Shown: positions 54,896 to 64,000, numbered from the stretch's first letter. The stretch: DNA of 64,000 nt from Pleomorphomonas koreensis DSM 23070 (GCF_000425185.1 NZ_AULH01000007.1:124001-188000); one strand, 5' to 3'. Notes: generated by a model from the sequence alone, not told the origin. Numbers and translations: made by a program.

Positions 54896-57800
54896 TCAGC
54901 CGAGCTTGCCGCTGGCGTGGGCGAGCAGCGTGTAGACCTTGCCGGTATCGGAGTTCAGGTAGTTCTCGGCGAGGCGGCCGTTCGGGTCTTTCTGCACGGC
55001 CTCCTCGTAGAGCGCGCTGAAGTGGTCGATGTAGCGGTCGACCGCCTCGCGGAAGTCGGCCTCGCGGCCGTAACGGCGGCGCACCTCGTCGAAGGTCTGC
55101 TGGCCTTGCAGCGTGTAGACGCGGCGCGTGAACACGTTGCCGTCGCCGCGGCGGTAGCGGTCCCAGAGGTCGGCATAGGCGTCCGGATCGATCGACCGGG
55201 CGATGTCCGAGGTCAGGGAGCCGAGGCCGTCGAGCGGGTTGCCGCCCTTGTTGCCGCGATCGGACGACGGCAGGCGCGGCGACGGGCTGTCCTCGTCGGA
55301 GACGCGGCGCAGCAGGTCGGAAATCCAGCCGCTCGACCGTTCTGACGACCGTTCGGGCCGCTCCTCGGCGGCGGGCTGCTGCCGCGTCTCCGAACGCCGT
55401 TCGATGGGCGCCGGACGCGGCGGCTGGTTGGCCGGCTGGCGGGTGAAGGCGCGCGGCGGCTCGGCCGGCTGCGACGACTTCTGGGCCGGCAGGCTGCGGG
55501 CCGCCAGGGCCGGCGACGGGCCGGACGCCTGGGCGCGGGCCGGCGCCTCGGCGAAGGCCTGGCTCGGCGCCTGACGCGAGACGATCTCGGACAGCTCGTT
55601 CAGGGCGCGGATCTGCTCGCTGACCACGCGACGCATGGCGGCGGCGTGCTGGCTGGTCTCCTCCGGCAGATCGAGGACGCCACGGCTGAGGTCGGCGCGG
55701 ATCTCGTCGATCTCGCGACCGACGGCGCGTGTCGCCTTGCGCATCTCCTCGGTGGCGCCGGCAAAGCGGTCGACCGCCGAGCCGATGGAGACGTTGATCT
55801 CCGAGATCAGCTCGCCGCGCACCCGCTCGATGGTTTCCTGCGTCTTGCGTCCCTCTTCCTCGGCGCTGACCGACAGCTGCTCCAGCTGGTGGGTGACGCC
55901 GTTCATCGCCGTCTCGGCGTTGCGGGCCAGCTGATAGCCGACGTCGCGGGCGCGGCGCTCGGCGTTGGACAGCGTGTCCTGGATATTGGCCGCGATGGTC
56001 TGCAAGCCCTCGGACATGGTCTCGGTGCGCTCCTGCAACGCCGACAGCACGCCGTCGAGCGCGGCGAGGCGCTCGCCGACGATGCCCTGGAGGTTGCCGC
56101 CCACCGACGACAGCGCGCGGGCCGACGATTGCAGGTCGCCGGTCTGTTCGGCCAGCGACGTGGCGATGGCGCCGATGTCGGCGAGCACGGTGCGCGACAC
56201 CTCGCGCAGCACCTCGGTGGTCTCGGCGATGGTGCCGCTCGACGCCGTGGTGTCGGCGACGACGCGGTCGAGCGCCAGGCGCAGGTCACCGGTCTGCTCG
56301 TTGAGGCCGCGCTCGATGCGGGAGAGGTTGCCGCCCGCCTGGTCGACCACGGTGCGCAGCGACCGGTTGGCGGTCTCCACCTGCTCCAGCACCGCCACGA
56401 CGTCGGTCTTGACGCGCGACGTGGTGTCGTCGAGCGACTGGAGGATCTCCCGGCCCTGCTCGTCGAAGGTGGCCATCAGCGACAGCGTCGCCTCCTTCAG
56501 CGCCTCGGCCGCCTCGCCGCCGCGCTGGGTGATGGCGCGGCTGACGCCCTCGCCACCATGGGCGAGAGCCGCCAGCACGTCGCTCGCCGCGTTGCGGACC
56601 ATGCCGGCCACTTCCTCGCCACGGCTGCCCACGGCATCGTCGAGGCTGCGGGTGCCGGCCAGGAAGGCGTTGGCGAGTTCGCCGCCGCGGCCGTCGATCA
56701 GTTCGCCCAACTCGGCCATGCGGCGGCTGACCAGGTCGACCACCTTCTCGGCGCGGCCGTCCATGGCGCTGGCCGCCGCCTCGGTGCGGGCGTCGAGCAC
56801 CGCTTCGAGGTCGCGCGTCGCCGACGCAAGGCGCTCGGTGGCCGCGGCGATGGCGGCGGCCAGGATGTCGTTCGACCGTTCGGTCTCGCCGGCGATGCGG
56901 CTGGTGACCGCCTCGGCCGAGCCGATGAGGTTGGACCGGGCGCGGGCAGTCTCTTCCGACAGCCGGTCGGTGACCTCGTCGATGGCGCCGATCAGGCCGG
57001 CGCGCGCCTTCTCGCTCTCCGCCGCCATGCGGCCGGTGACGTCGTCGACCGAGCCGATGATGGTATCGCGGACACGCTCGCTCTCGCCCACGAGGCGGCC
57101 CTCGACGGCGGTGATCGCCTCGTAGACGTTCTCGCGCGCCTTCTGGCTCTCGGTGGACAGCACGTCGGACAGGGTGGAGACCAGCTCGTTGAGCGTGCCG
57201 TGCGTCTCGTCGCGCAGGCTGGCGAGACGGCTCTCGGCGCCTTCCAGCGACTGGCTGATGGCAAACGAGGCGTTCTCGCCCTCGGAGGCGAGCCGCGCGG
57301 CGGCGCCGTCGATGGCGGCGATCACGCCGTCGCGCACCAGCTGGCTCTCGCCGGAGAGGCGCTCGGACATGCCGTCGAGCACGCCGGCCACCACGTCGCG
57401 GGCGCGGGTCGAGCCGGTCGCCATCTCGCGGGCGATCTCCTCCATGGCCTCGGTAACCAGGGTCTTGGCCCGGTCGGCCTCGGTGCGCAGCTTGTCGGCC
57501 GCCGCCTCGACGGAGCCGGTGAGGTCCTCGCGGACGCGGGCGCTCTCCTTCTGGAGCACGGCGGCGGCGTTGATGAGGGCGTGGGCCAGCTCCTCGCGGG
57601 CCGTCTCGGTCTGGCTGCCGAGCATGTCGACGATGGAGGCGAGACGCTGGGTGAGCGAAACCTCCAGCGAGTTGGCGCGGCTGTCCAGCGTCTCGGCCAC
57701 CTCGAACACCTTGGAGCCGAGCGACACGTTGATCTCGGCCACCTTGTCGGCCAGCGTCTCGGTGAATTCCTCGGTCTTGCGCTGCAAGGAGCGGCCGACC

Positions 57801-60800
57801 GCGTCGAGCCGGCCCTCGATGGCGTCGACCATCTCCGACTGGCCGGACGAGAAGGCCTGGGCGAGGTCGCGGGTGCGGGCCATCAGCGTTTCGGTGATCT
57901 GGCGGGCACGGCCGTCGAGGGCGTGGTCGATCAGCTCGATGCGGCTGTCGAGCGTGCCGGTCAGCGCGTCCGCCTTGTCGGCGAAGGTGCGGGTGGCATC
58001 CTCAAGGCGCTTGCCGACGCTGCCGTCGAAGCTGGCGAGCTGGCCTTCGAGCGCGGCGCCGAAGCTGCCGGCGCGGCTTTCCAGCGAGCTGAGCACCGCC
58101 GAGGTGCGACCGTCCAGCGTCTCGACCAGCGTGCCGGAGCGCTTGTCGAACTCGCTGCCGAGCCGTTCCAGGCGCTCGTCGATCAGGCCGGTGATGTCGC
58201 CCGAGCGGCCGGCGAGCGTCGCCTCGAGGGCGGTGGTGCCGGCGTTGAGGGCGTCCTGGATGGTCAGCGTGCGCTCGGCGAGCGCCGCCTCGATGCGGGC
58301 GATCTGCTGTTCGAGCGAGCCGTCGAGCATCGACGTGCGGCTGACCAGGCTTTCCACCAGCTCGGCGGCGCGGCCGTTGATGATCTCGTCCAGCGAGCGG
58401 ATGCGCTCGGCGAAGCTCATCGACATGCTGTCGGAGCGGTCGTCGAGGAGGTTGGCGATCTGGCTGCCGGCGGCCAGGATGGTCTCGGCGACACGTTCGC
58501 CGCGCGCATTGACGGCGCGGGCGATCTCGGCGCCGATGGTTGACAGGCGCTCGGAGAACAGGCTGCCGCTGTCGGCGAGCAGCGTCTCCACCGACAGCGT
58601 GGCGCCGTCGATGATGCCGCGGATCGACGTGGTGCGGTCGTCCATCATGCGGGCGACTTCCTGGCCGGTGGCGGCGATGCGGTCGGCGAGATCGACGCCG
58701 TTGACGTTGATCGCCGTATGCACGGCCTCGCCGGTGACGGCCAGCCGGTTGACGAGGTCGGTGCCGCGCTCGGTGATGGTCGAGCTGATCAGGTTGCCGG
58801 TCTGGTCGAGGCGGTCGGTGATCTCGCTGCCGCGGATGGAGAGGTCGAGCAGCACGCCCTCGGAGGTGGAGCGCAGCGTCTCGTTGATGGTCTCGATCTT
58901 CTCGGCCATCGCCCGCGACGCTTCGTCGGTGGTGCGGGCGACCTGCTCGCTGACGGCGAAGGCGCGCTGCGAGATGTCCTCGGCGAAGGTCTGGCCGGAG
59001 CGGGCCAGCGTCTCGTCGATCTCGCGGGTGCGCAGCGTCAGGTTCTCTTCCAGGGCGGCGACGGTGGTGTCGATCGAGAAGACGATGGCGTCGCTGCGGT
59101 CGCGCAGCAGCGTCTCCAGCGAGCCGGTGCGGCTTTCGAGCGTCGAGGCGATCTCCTGCGAGCGCTCGGACAGCACGCGGTCGAGGCTGTCGGTGCGGGC
59201 GAGAAGCTGCGTCTCCATGACGGACGAGGTGGTGGCGATGGTCGACACCAACTGGTCGACGCGATTGCCGATGGTACGGTCGAAGTTGGCCGACTGCTCG
59301 GCGATGGTGGCGCCGAACAGCTCGGCGCGGGTGGCCAGCGTGTCGGACAGCTCGGCGGTGCGGCCGGACAGCGTGCGGTCGATCAGTTCGGTCTTGTCGG
59401 CAAGCTCGCCGCTGAGTTCGCCGGTGCGGGCCTCGATGGTGCTGGCCAGTTGCGCCGAGCGCAGGGCAAGCGTGCTTTCGAGCGCATCGCTCTTCTCGGC
59501 GAGGGCGGCGGAGAACTCGGCGGTGCGCGTCTCCAGCGTGGTGCCGATCTCCTCGGCCCGCTCGCCTAGCGCCTTGCCCAGCTCGAAGGTGCGGACCGCC
59601 AGCGTCGACGACAGCTCCTCGGAGCGGGCGGCGATCGACGAGACGATCTCCTCGGTGCGGGCCGACAGGGTGAAGGCGATGTCGCCGGTGCGGTCGGTGA
59701 GCGTCGAGGCCAGCTCCTCGGAGCGGGCGGCCAGCGTCGACACCAGTTCCTCGGTGCGGGCGGCCAGCGTGAAGGCCAGTTCGCCGGTGCCGTCGCTCAG
59801 CGCCGACGACAGGTCGGCGGCGCGGGTGCTGAGGGTCGACAGCAACTCGTCGGAGCGCTTGGCAAGCTCGCTGCCGAGTTCCTCCGTTTCCTTGCCGATG
59901 GCGGCGGTCAGGCGGCCGCCTTCCTCGGTGATGGTGCGCGTCAGCGTGTCGCTGCGGGTGGCGATCGCCTCGTTGAGGGCGGTGCCGGTCTCGGCCAGCT
60001 CGCCGATCAGCCGCTCGCGCTCGGCGCCCAGCGTCGACAGGAAGTCGGCGCCGCGCTTGACGACGGTCTCGGTGACCGAGTTGCCGGCCGCCTCGAAGGC
60101 CAGCGCCAGTTCCTCGGCCTTGGAGCCGAAGGTGCGGGTGACGTTGCGGCCGGTCTCGTCGATGCGGTTGGTCAAGAGGTCGCCGGCGGTGCGCAACTCC
60201 TCGGACAGGTTGACATGGGCGCCGGAAATGGCGGCGCGCGCCTTCTCGGCGTTGGCGACGACGCTTTCGCGCTGGTTGACCAGCTCCTCGATCAGGCCAC
60301 GGATGCGCAGCTCGTTTTCGGCATAGGAGCGTTCGAGCGAGGACACCTCGTTGTGAACAAGCACTTCCAGCTCGCTGGCGCGGGCGAGCGCCCGCTCGAT
60401 GCCGTCGCCCATGGCGGCGACCTCGCGGCGGATGGCCTGGCCGACGGTGACGACGTTCTCGCGGGCCGACACTTCGGGCTCGGCCAGCTTGACGGCCACC
60501 TCGGTGAGCGAGCGGGCGGCGAGACGCAGATCCTGGGCGCGCCAGACCATCAGGGCGATGGCGAAGAACAGGAAGACCGGGGCGAGCATGCCGCCGGCCA
60601 GCGCAAGGCCCTCGGGCCGCGCGAACAGCACCGACGGCTGGACCAGAACGGAGAAGTCGCCGAACACGGCGCGGGCAATGTAGAAGCCGGCAGCGATCCA
60701 GGCGGCCGAGGCGGCGAGCGCCACCCAGAAGGGCAGGGCCGACGGTCGGCGCTGCATCTGGTAGAGCAGTGTCGCCACCGAGCGGCGATCATCGTTGGCG

Positions 60801-60997
60801 GGCATCCGGCCCGGCCGGGCCGCGGCGCGCGAGGCATCCGGCGCGGCATCGGCGTGCGACCGCACCTGCGGACTTTCGGTATCCTGGTCGGCGGCTCCCG
60901 GCGCATCGGCCTCGACGCCGAAGTCGATCTTCAGGGCCTCCTCGACGGCAGAGAGTGCGGCCTCTGCCGGATCCGATGCCTTGGTGCTTTTTACCAT
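54896..60997 (-). CDS. gpr: Giant growth pole ring protein (GPR/RgsE-like, apolipoprotein-like repeats)
   Basis: 2,033 residues from ATG 60997, with GAGGG five bases upstream; the frame extends to 61102 without a better site. Residues 1-85 are acidic and charged. Two membrane spans follow (about 86-112 and 128-154). From about 160 to 1800 the protein is almost entirely amphipathic helix with degenerate repeats; residues about 380-580 are built of uninterrupted 11-residue units of the form xxRTxELxxTL. A Pro-rich linker (about 1810-1890) and a conserved C-terminal domain (about 1890-2033) end it. Size, topology and repeats match the Agrobacterium growth pole ring protein and Sinorhizobium RgsE, needed for polar growth in this order. 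This identification is by architecture, not by alignment. Confidence 0.8.
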   Translation of the reverse strand: MVKSTKASDPAEAALSAVEEALKIDFGVEADAPGAADQDTESPQVRSHADAAPDASRAAARPGRMPANDDRRSVATLLYQMQRRPSALPFWVALAASAAWIAAGFYIARAVFGDFSVLVQPSVLFARPEGLALAGGMLAPVFLFFAIALMVWRAQDLRLAARSLTEVAVKLAEPEVSARENVVTVGQAIRREVAAMGDGIERALARASELEVLVHNEVSSLERSYAENELRIRGLIEELVNQRESVVANAEKARAAISGAHVNLSEELRTAGDLLTNRIDETGRNVTRTFGSKAEELALAFEAAGNSVTETVVKRGADFLSTLGAERERLIGELAETGTALNEAIATRSDTLTRTITEEGGRLTAAIGKETEELGSELAKRSDELLSTLSTRAADLSSALSDGTGELAFTLAARTEELVSTLAARSEELASTLTDRTGDIAFTLSARTEEIVSSIAARSEELSSTLAVRTFELGKALGERAEEIGTTLETRTAEFSAALAEKSDALESTLALRSAQLASTIEARTGELSGELADKTELIDRTLSGRTAELSDTLATRAELFGATIAEQSANFDRTIGNRVDQLVSTIATTSSVMETQLLARTDSLDRVLSERSQEIASTLESRTGSLETLLRDRSDAIVFSIDTTVAALEENLTLRTREIDETLARSGQTFAEDISQRAFAVSEQVARTTDEASRAMAEKIETINETLRSTSEGVLLDLSIRGSEITDRLDQTGNLISSTITERGTDLVNRLAVTGEAVHTAINVNGVDLADRIAATGQEVARMMDDRTTSIRGIIDGATLSVETLLADSGSLFSERLSTIGAEIARAVNARGERVAETILAAGSQIANLLDDRSDSMSMSFAERIRSLDEIINGRAAELVESLVSRTSMLDGSLEQQIARIEAALAERTLTIQDALNAGTTALEATLAGRSGDITGLIDERLERLGSEFDKRSGTLVETLDGRTSAVLSSLESRAGSFGAALEGQLASFDGSVGKRLEDATRTFADKADALTGTLDSRIELIDHALDGRARQITETLMARTRDLAQAFSSGQSEMVDAIEGRLDAVGRSLQRKTEEFTETLADKVAEINVSLGSKVFEVAETLDSRANSLEVSLTQRLASIVDMLGSQTETAREELAHALINAAAVLQKESARVREDLTGSVEAAADKLRTEADRAKTLVTEAMEEIAREMATGSTRARDVVAGVLDGMSERLSGESQLVRDGVIAAIDGAAARLASEGENASFAISQSLEGAESRLASLRDETHGTLNELVSTLSDVLSTESQKARENVYEAITAVEGRLVGESERVRDTIIGSVDDVTGRMAAESEKARAGLIGAIDEVTDRLSEETARARSNLIGSAEAVTSRIAGETERSNDILAAAIAAATERLASATRDLEAVLDARTEAAASAMDGRAEKVVDLVSRRMAELGELIDGRGGELANAFLAGTRSLDDAVGSRGEEVAGMVRNAASDVLAALAHGGEGVSRAITQRGGEAAEALKEATLSLMATFDEQGREILQSLDDTTSRVKTDVVAVLEQVETANRSLRTVVDQAGGNLSRIERGLNEQTGDLRLALDRVVADTTASSGTIAETTEVLREVSRTVLADIGAIATSLAEQTGDLQSSARALSSVGGNLQGIVGERLAALDGVLSALQERTETMSEGLQTIAANIQDTLSNAERRARDVGYQLARNAETAMNGVTHQLEQLSVSAEEEGRKTQETIERVRGELISEINVSIGSAVDRFAGATEEMRKATRAVGREIDEIRADLSRGVLDLPEETSQHAAAMRRVVSEQIRALNELSEIVSRQAPSQAFAEAPARAQASGPSPALAARSLPAQKSSQPAEPPRAFTRQPANQPPRPAPIERRSETRQQPAAEERPERSSERSSGWISDLLRRVSDEDSPSPRLPSSDRGNKGGNPLDGLGSLTSDIARSIDPDAYADLWDRYRRGDGNVFTRRVYTLQGQQTFDEVRRRYGREADFREAVDRYIDHFSALYEEAVQKDPNGRLAENYLNSDTGKVYTLLAHASGKLG

Positions 60998-61634
60998 GAT
61001 ACCCTCATGTCCGCATACTTGATGCCGGACGACGACGGAAGCGTACTCCCGGTTGCCGTTCCGGTCGAACCATGCCCGCCGCCTGGCCTGCGCGGAGGGC
61101 ATGAACTCGGGCTTTCCCGGCCGCCATGCGCCTCAACGAGGCGGCAACGGCTACGCCGGCCGAGGAATGCCTATCAAAACGTAATGGCACAACAGGGCCT
61201 TCCGGACAAGGAAGCCTCCCGTGGCGCCCGGTATTGTTAACAAGCCCCTAACAGGCATCTTCCATATTTACTCGCCCTGTAGTTGTATTATCGAGGCGCA
61301 TCGGCAGCGATCTCCGCCGGCGCCCGAGCGCATCCGAAGGACGGCGCGCGCCACCGCCGGGGGACCGGAGATGCCGGCCGGACACAGTCAAGACGCTAGG
61401 GCAGCCACTTGAATACGGCATTAAAACATATGGTTACCACGCCGGTCACCAATCCGCCCCGTTGGCCGGCGGCGCTCCGGGGTGGCAGGCGGATCGGGCC
61501 GGCCGGCGGCTGGCTCTGCTTGCTTGCGGCAACAGGCGTGGATTGCAGCGACCGGGTTAACCATATCTTCAGAATTCCGGCCACTCCTCGAAGGCGGCAA
61601 GGGGCGGACGGACGGCTCCGGAAGGGGAACGGCG
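60998..61634. promoter_or_regulatory. Long gpr / hpt intergenic region with CtrA-like half sites
   Basis: 637 bases with no gene I can support. TTAA-N7-CTAAC at 61237-61252 and TTAA-N7-TTCA at 61557-61571 each differ by one base from the TTAA-N7-TTAA recognition pattern of the cell-cycle regulator CtrA. AT-rich patches occur around 61240-61280 and 61410-61440, where gpr and hpt promoters may lie. All ORFs here are short and look like composition artefacts. Confidence 0.45.
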
Positions 61635-61976
61635 ATGCGCGGCGACGACAGGACCGAGGGCTCTCCCATCGATCTCGACCATCTTTCGGAACAGACTTTC
61701 GGCAACGCCGAGCTGGAGGCGGAGGTGCTGCGCCTGTTCCTGAAACAAGGTCGCCAATGCCTCGATCGCCTTGATGCTTCGCCCGACGCCGGCGCGGCGC
61801 ATCTGCTGGTCGGCTCGGCGCGCGGCATCGGGGCCGGCGCAGTGGCGGCCGCCGCCTCGGCGCTCGAAGCGGCGCTGATGGCCGGCCGGAACGGGGCGGC
61901 GGAACGCCGGCAGCTCGACGAAGCGCTGGCGGTTGCCGGTGCCTTCATCGAGGCGCGTCTCGGCGTCGGGGGTTGA
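61635..61976 (+). CDS. Hpt-domain-like protein
   Basis: 113 residues from ATG 61635, with GAAGGGG upstream. LDHLSEQTFGNAELEAEVLRLFLKQ starts a four-helix bundle; AAHLLVGSARGIGAGAVAAAASALE matches the histidine phosphotransfer signature AHxLKGSARGIGA, keeping the phospho-acceptor-position His and the GSARGIGA helix but with Val in place of the usual Lys. It would shuttle phosphate between histidine kinases and response regulators, or act as an inactive relative. Located divergently from gpr and before the ferredoxin gene. Confidence 0.7.
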   Translation: MRGDDRTEGSPIDLDHLSEQTFGNAELEAEVLRLFLKQGRQCLDRLDASPDAGAAHLLVGSARGIGAGAVAAAASALEAALMAGRNGAAERRQLDEALAVAGAFIEARLGVGG

Positions 61977-62048
61977 CGGCGGCGGAAGCTCCTATATCTG
62001 CATGAGACGTAATTCCGAGGGGCAACGCCCCGCAGCCGCCATGTGTCC

Positions 62049-62369
62049 ATGCCCAATATCACCTACATCTCTCCCGAAGGCAGTCGCTACGAGGTGGAGG
62101 CCGAGGTCGGCACCACGGTGATGGAGAACGCCGTCAAGAATCTCGTGCCCGGCATCGAGGCCGAGTGCGGCGGCGCCTGTTCCTGCGCCACCTGCCACGT
62201 CTACGTCGACGAGGCCTGGGTGGCGGCCACCGGCGAGCCCGAGCCGATGGAGGAGGACATGCTCGATTTCGCCGCCGATCCGCGGCCGACCTCGCGCCTG
62301 TCCTGCCAGATCAAGATGCGCGACGACCTCGACGGGCTCGTGGTCCACGTGCCCGTGCGGCAGGCCTGA
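62049..62369 (+). CDS. 2Fe-2S ferredoxin (adrenodoxin/FdVI type)
   Basis: 106 residues from ATG 62049 (GTG 62043 in frame). The four cluster ligands are in [15 protein letters not shown] and LSCQIKM, giving Cys-x5-Cys-x2-Cys plus a distant Cys, the adrenodoxin-like arrangement. One extra cysteine lies inside the first motif. The acidic helix [11 protein letters not shown] and C-terminal VVHVPVRQA are also typical. Such ferredoxins donate electrons to Fe-S cluster assembly or to cytochromes P450; partner unknown here. Confidence 0.9.
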   Translation: MPNITYISPEGSRYEVEAEVGTTVMENAVKNLVPGIEAECGGACSCATCHVYVDEAWVAATGEPEPMEEDMLDFAADPRPTSRLSCQIKMRDDLDGLVVHVPVRQA

Positions 62370-62531
62370 ACGACACGCATCGCGGCACGTTAGCCATATT
62401 TTCTAGTTCAGATTGCTTCCAACTGGCGCTTCAGGCATGAAGTTGAACTCCCCGGTGCGCTTTTGCCGCCGGGCTGTCGCCGCCGCATGGTCGGGCAGGT
62501 CCCGGCATGTCGGCAACGAGAGGAGAACGTC

Positions 62532-63668
62532 ATGCGCATGCGGGCACTCGACGGCTGGCGGGGTATCGGCGCGCTCGCCGTCTGCTTCATCCACCTTCAG
62601 CTCAGCGGCTATCTGACCTCGGCGCCATCGCTGGACTCCTGGACGCTGGCGGTCGACTTCTTCTTCGTGCTGTCCGGCTTCGTCATGGCGCGCGTCTATG
62701 CCGAAGAACTCGTCGACGGCGACAGTGTGACTGCGTTCGTGGTGCGGCGCATCGGCCGGCTGTGGCCGCTGCACGTCTCGATGCTGGCGCTGTTCGTCGC
62801 CGTCGAATTCCTGAAACTGATGATCGAGCGCAAGACCGGCTTCTCCTCCGGCCAGCCGGCCTTCGCCGCCGCCCGCAACCCCTCCGACATCCTGCCGATC
62901 GCCCTGTTCCTGCAAACCGCCCGCATCGGACCCGACCTCACCTGGAACTTCCCGAGCTGGAGCATCTCGGCCGAGGTGTGGACCTACGCCGTCTTCGCGC
63001 TGCTCGCCCTCCGGACAGCCGGCCATCCGGCCCGGCGCCTGGCGATGGCCGGCGCCATCGCGCTGGCCGCCTGGCTGGTCCTCGCCTTCGACAGCGACTA
63101 CGGCATGACCAGCACCGACATCTTCGGCATCGTGCGCTGCCTGCTCGGCTTCTTCACCGGCGTGCTGGCCGAGGAGCTGCACCGCCGCGGCGTCTTCCGG
63201 GCGCTGGCCGATGGCCGGGCCGAGCTGCCGTCGGCGGCTCTCGGCGTCGCCCTCGTCGCCGTGGTCGCCGTGCTGCCGGCTGCCCGCTACGCCGCGCCGC
63301 TGGTGTTCCTCACGCTGGTGGTCGCCCACGCCGACGATCGCGGCCTGCTGTCGCGGCTCCTCGCGACGTGGCCGGTGCAATGGCTGGGCCGGCTCTCCTA
63401 TTCGATCTACCTGACCCACCTGTTCATGGTGGCCTATGTCGTGCCGCGCCTGTCGCAGACCATGGACCGGCTGCTGCCGGGCGCCCTGACGCTGCGGGAG
63501 GCCGTCGTCGCGGCGATCTACATCGCCCTGGTGCTGGCCATGTCGGTCGCGACCTGGCGGTTCATCGAACTGCCGGGCCAGCGCCTGGCGGCGAAGATCG
63601 TCGCCGGCCGGCGTCAGACGTTGAGCAGCAGGTATTCGCGCTCCCAGCTGGATATGACGCGGTTATAG
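62532..63668 (+). CDS. Membrane acyltransferase, acyltransferase family 3
   Basis: 378 residues from ATG 62532, after AGGAGA. Typical start MRMRALDGWRGIGALAVCFIHLQ with the conserved Arg and His of the acyltransferase-3/OafA family, then FFFVLSGFVMARVYAEEL, PSWSISAEVWTYAVFALLA and WLGRLSYSIYLTHLFMV. About ten predicted membrane spans. Usually O-acetylates or acylates polysaccharide, lipid or peptide. The last 55 bases overlap the 3' end of the glutamine synthetase-family gene on the other strand, which is unusual for two intact genes. Confidence 0.88.
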   Translation: MRMRALDGWRGIGALAVCFIHLQLSGYLTSAPSLDSWTLAVDFFFVLSGFVMARVYAEELVDGDSVTAFVVRRIGRLWPLHVSMLALFVAVEFLKLMIERKTGFSSGQPAFAAARNPSDILPIALFLQTARIGPDLTWNFPSWSISAEVWTYAVFALLALRTAGHPARRLAMAGAIALAAWLVLAFDSDYGMTSTDIFGIVRCLLGFFTGVLAEELHRRGVFRALADGRAELPSAALGVALVAVVAVLPAARYAAPLVFLTLVVAHADDRGLLSRLLATWPVQWLGRLSYSIYLTHLFMVAYVVPRLSQTMDRLLPGALTLREAVVAAIYIALVLAMSVATWRFIELPGQRLAAKIVAGRRQTLSSRYSRSQLDMTRL

Positions 63669-64000
63669 AGCCGCAATTCCAGCTGCTTGACGTCGATGTA
63701 GGCTTCGACGAAGCGCTCGCCGAGCACCGTCTTCAGGCGCTCGCACTCGCCAAGCTCGGTCAGCGCGTCGGAAAGGTGGACCGGCAGCGTGACGCCGAGC
63801 GTCTTGGCATCGACGGTCACCGCTTCGTCCGGGGCCGTCTCGTCCTCGAGGCCGATCAGGCCGCAGGCCAGCGTCGTCGCCATGGCGATGTAGGGATTGC
63901 TGTCGGCGCCGATCACCCGGTTCTCGACGCGGCGCGATTCCGGTCCGGAATCCGGCACGCGCAGGCCGCAGGTGCGGTTGTCTCGGCCCCAGTGGACGTT
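63614..64000 (-). CDS. Glutamine synthetase-family protein, C-terminal end (start outside window)
   Basis: The frame is open to base 64000 and continues beyond it; 128 residues of the C-terminus are visible. NRTCGLRVPDSGPES, RRVENRVIGADSNPYIAMA and ACGLIGLEDE contain the glutamate-binding arginine block of glutamine synthetase-type enzymes; the order resembles gamma-glutamylputrescine synthetase and related GS-III-like branch (PuuA-type) rather than GlnA. The tail YNRVISSWEREYLLLNV ends the protein. It probably acts in polyamine or amine catabolism, or in ammonia assimilation; the missing N-terminal part would decide. Confidence 0.83.
   Translation of the reverse strand, partial: NVHWGRDNRTCGLRVPDSGPESRRVENRVIGADSNPYIAMATTLACGLIGLEDETAPDEAVTVDAKTLGVTLPVHLSDALTELGECERLKTVLGERFVEAYIDVKQLELRLYNRVISSWEREYLLLNV

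Noticed and set aside
55646-60326. Two plus-strand open frames of about 965 and 1,057 codons opposite gpr
   Set aside because: They are shadows of the repetitive, GC-biased gpr gene; products are low-complexity Ser/Ala/Arg or Gly/Asp-rich and lack ribosome sites.

Overview
The window is GC-rich, densely packed alphaproteobacterial chromosome, most likely from the order Hyphomicrobiales (Rhizobiales). The strongest pointer is a 2,033-residue homologue of the growth pole ring protein (GPR/RgsE family, known from polar-growing rhizobia) at 54896-60997. The CbbR-like regulator and the MlaE/MlaF/MlaD operon with a GTG start fit that placement. Genus cannot be decided from the sequence.

Bases 1-10538 are the right-hand end of a prophage with podovirus-like (T7-type) late gene order: three large virion proteins (the first cut by the window edge), a tail fibre, its small partner, an endolysin, and a lysis cassette with a nested Rz/Rz1-like spanin pair. 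It ends at 10491-10538 in a 3' fragment of a tRNA-Lys(CUU) gene, the displaced half of the attachment site. The integrase and left end lie outside the window.

Immediately after the att site comes a small metal-handling cluster (10585-12645): a Cys-rich Csp3-type copper storage protein, DUF305, DUF411 and a short Cys-containing secreted protein. Then follow a D-lactate dehydrogenase-type enzyme, an M24 peptidase, and two convergent units making 5-oxoprolinase (pxpB-pxpC on +, pxpA plus a biotinyl-carrier-like protein on -). Next are a drug-efflux MFS pump, a Dabb protein, trehalose-phosphatase and a PP2C-like protein.

Bases 21829-25200 hold a cbbR - rpe - gph - cbbY set, a Calvin-cycle-type regulatory and accessory group without RuBisCO in view. 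Lrp/DUF2000, Mpg glycosylase/LysR and an NAD-dependent epimerase follow. A dipeptide ABC operon (dppA, a GNAT gene, dppB-C-D-F) runs on the minus strand over 28915-35128, with a strong terminator after dppA.

From 35429 to 46445 the plus strand carries a CYTH-CHAD protein, a Tat-type dienelactone hydrolase, an EamA permease, thiO-like-thiE-thiD, pgi, pgl, an LpxH-like phosphoesterase and a GT4 glycosyltransferase. Then come CheZ (-), an MFS transporter, a dipeptide epimerase (-), and a lipid-transport operon (mlaE-F-D plus a PqiC-like lipoprotein). That operon shares a bidirectional terminator with the giant gpr gene. The right end has a long gpr/Hpt intergenic region, an Hpt-domain protein, a 2Fe-2S ferredoxin, an acyltransferase and the 3' end of a glutamine synthetase-family gene that runs out of the window. 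No CRISPR array, transposase or rRNA was seen.
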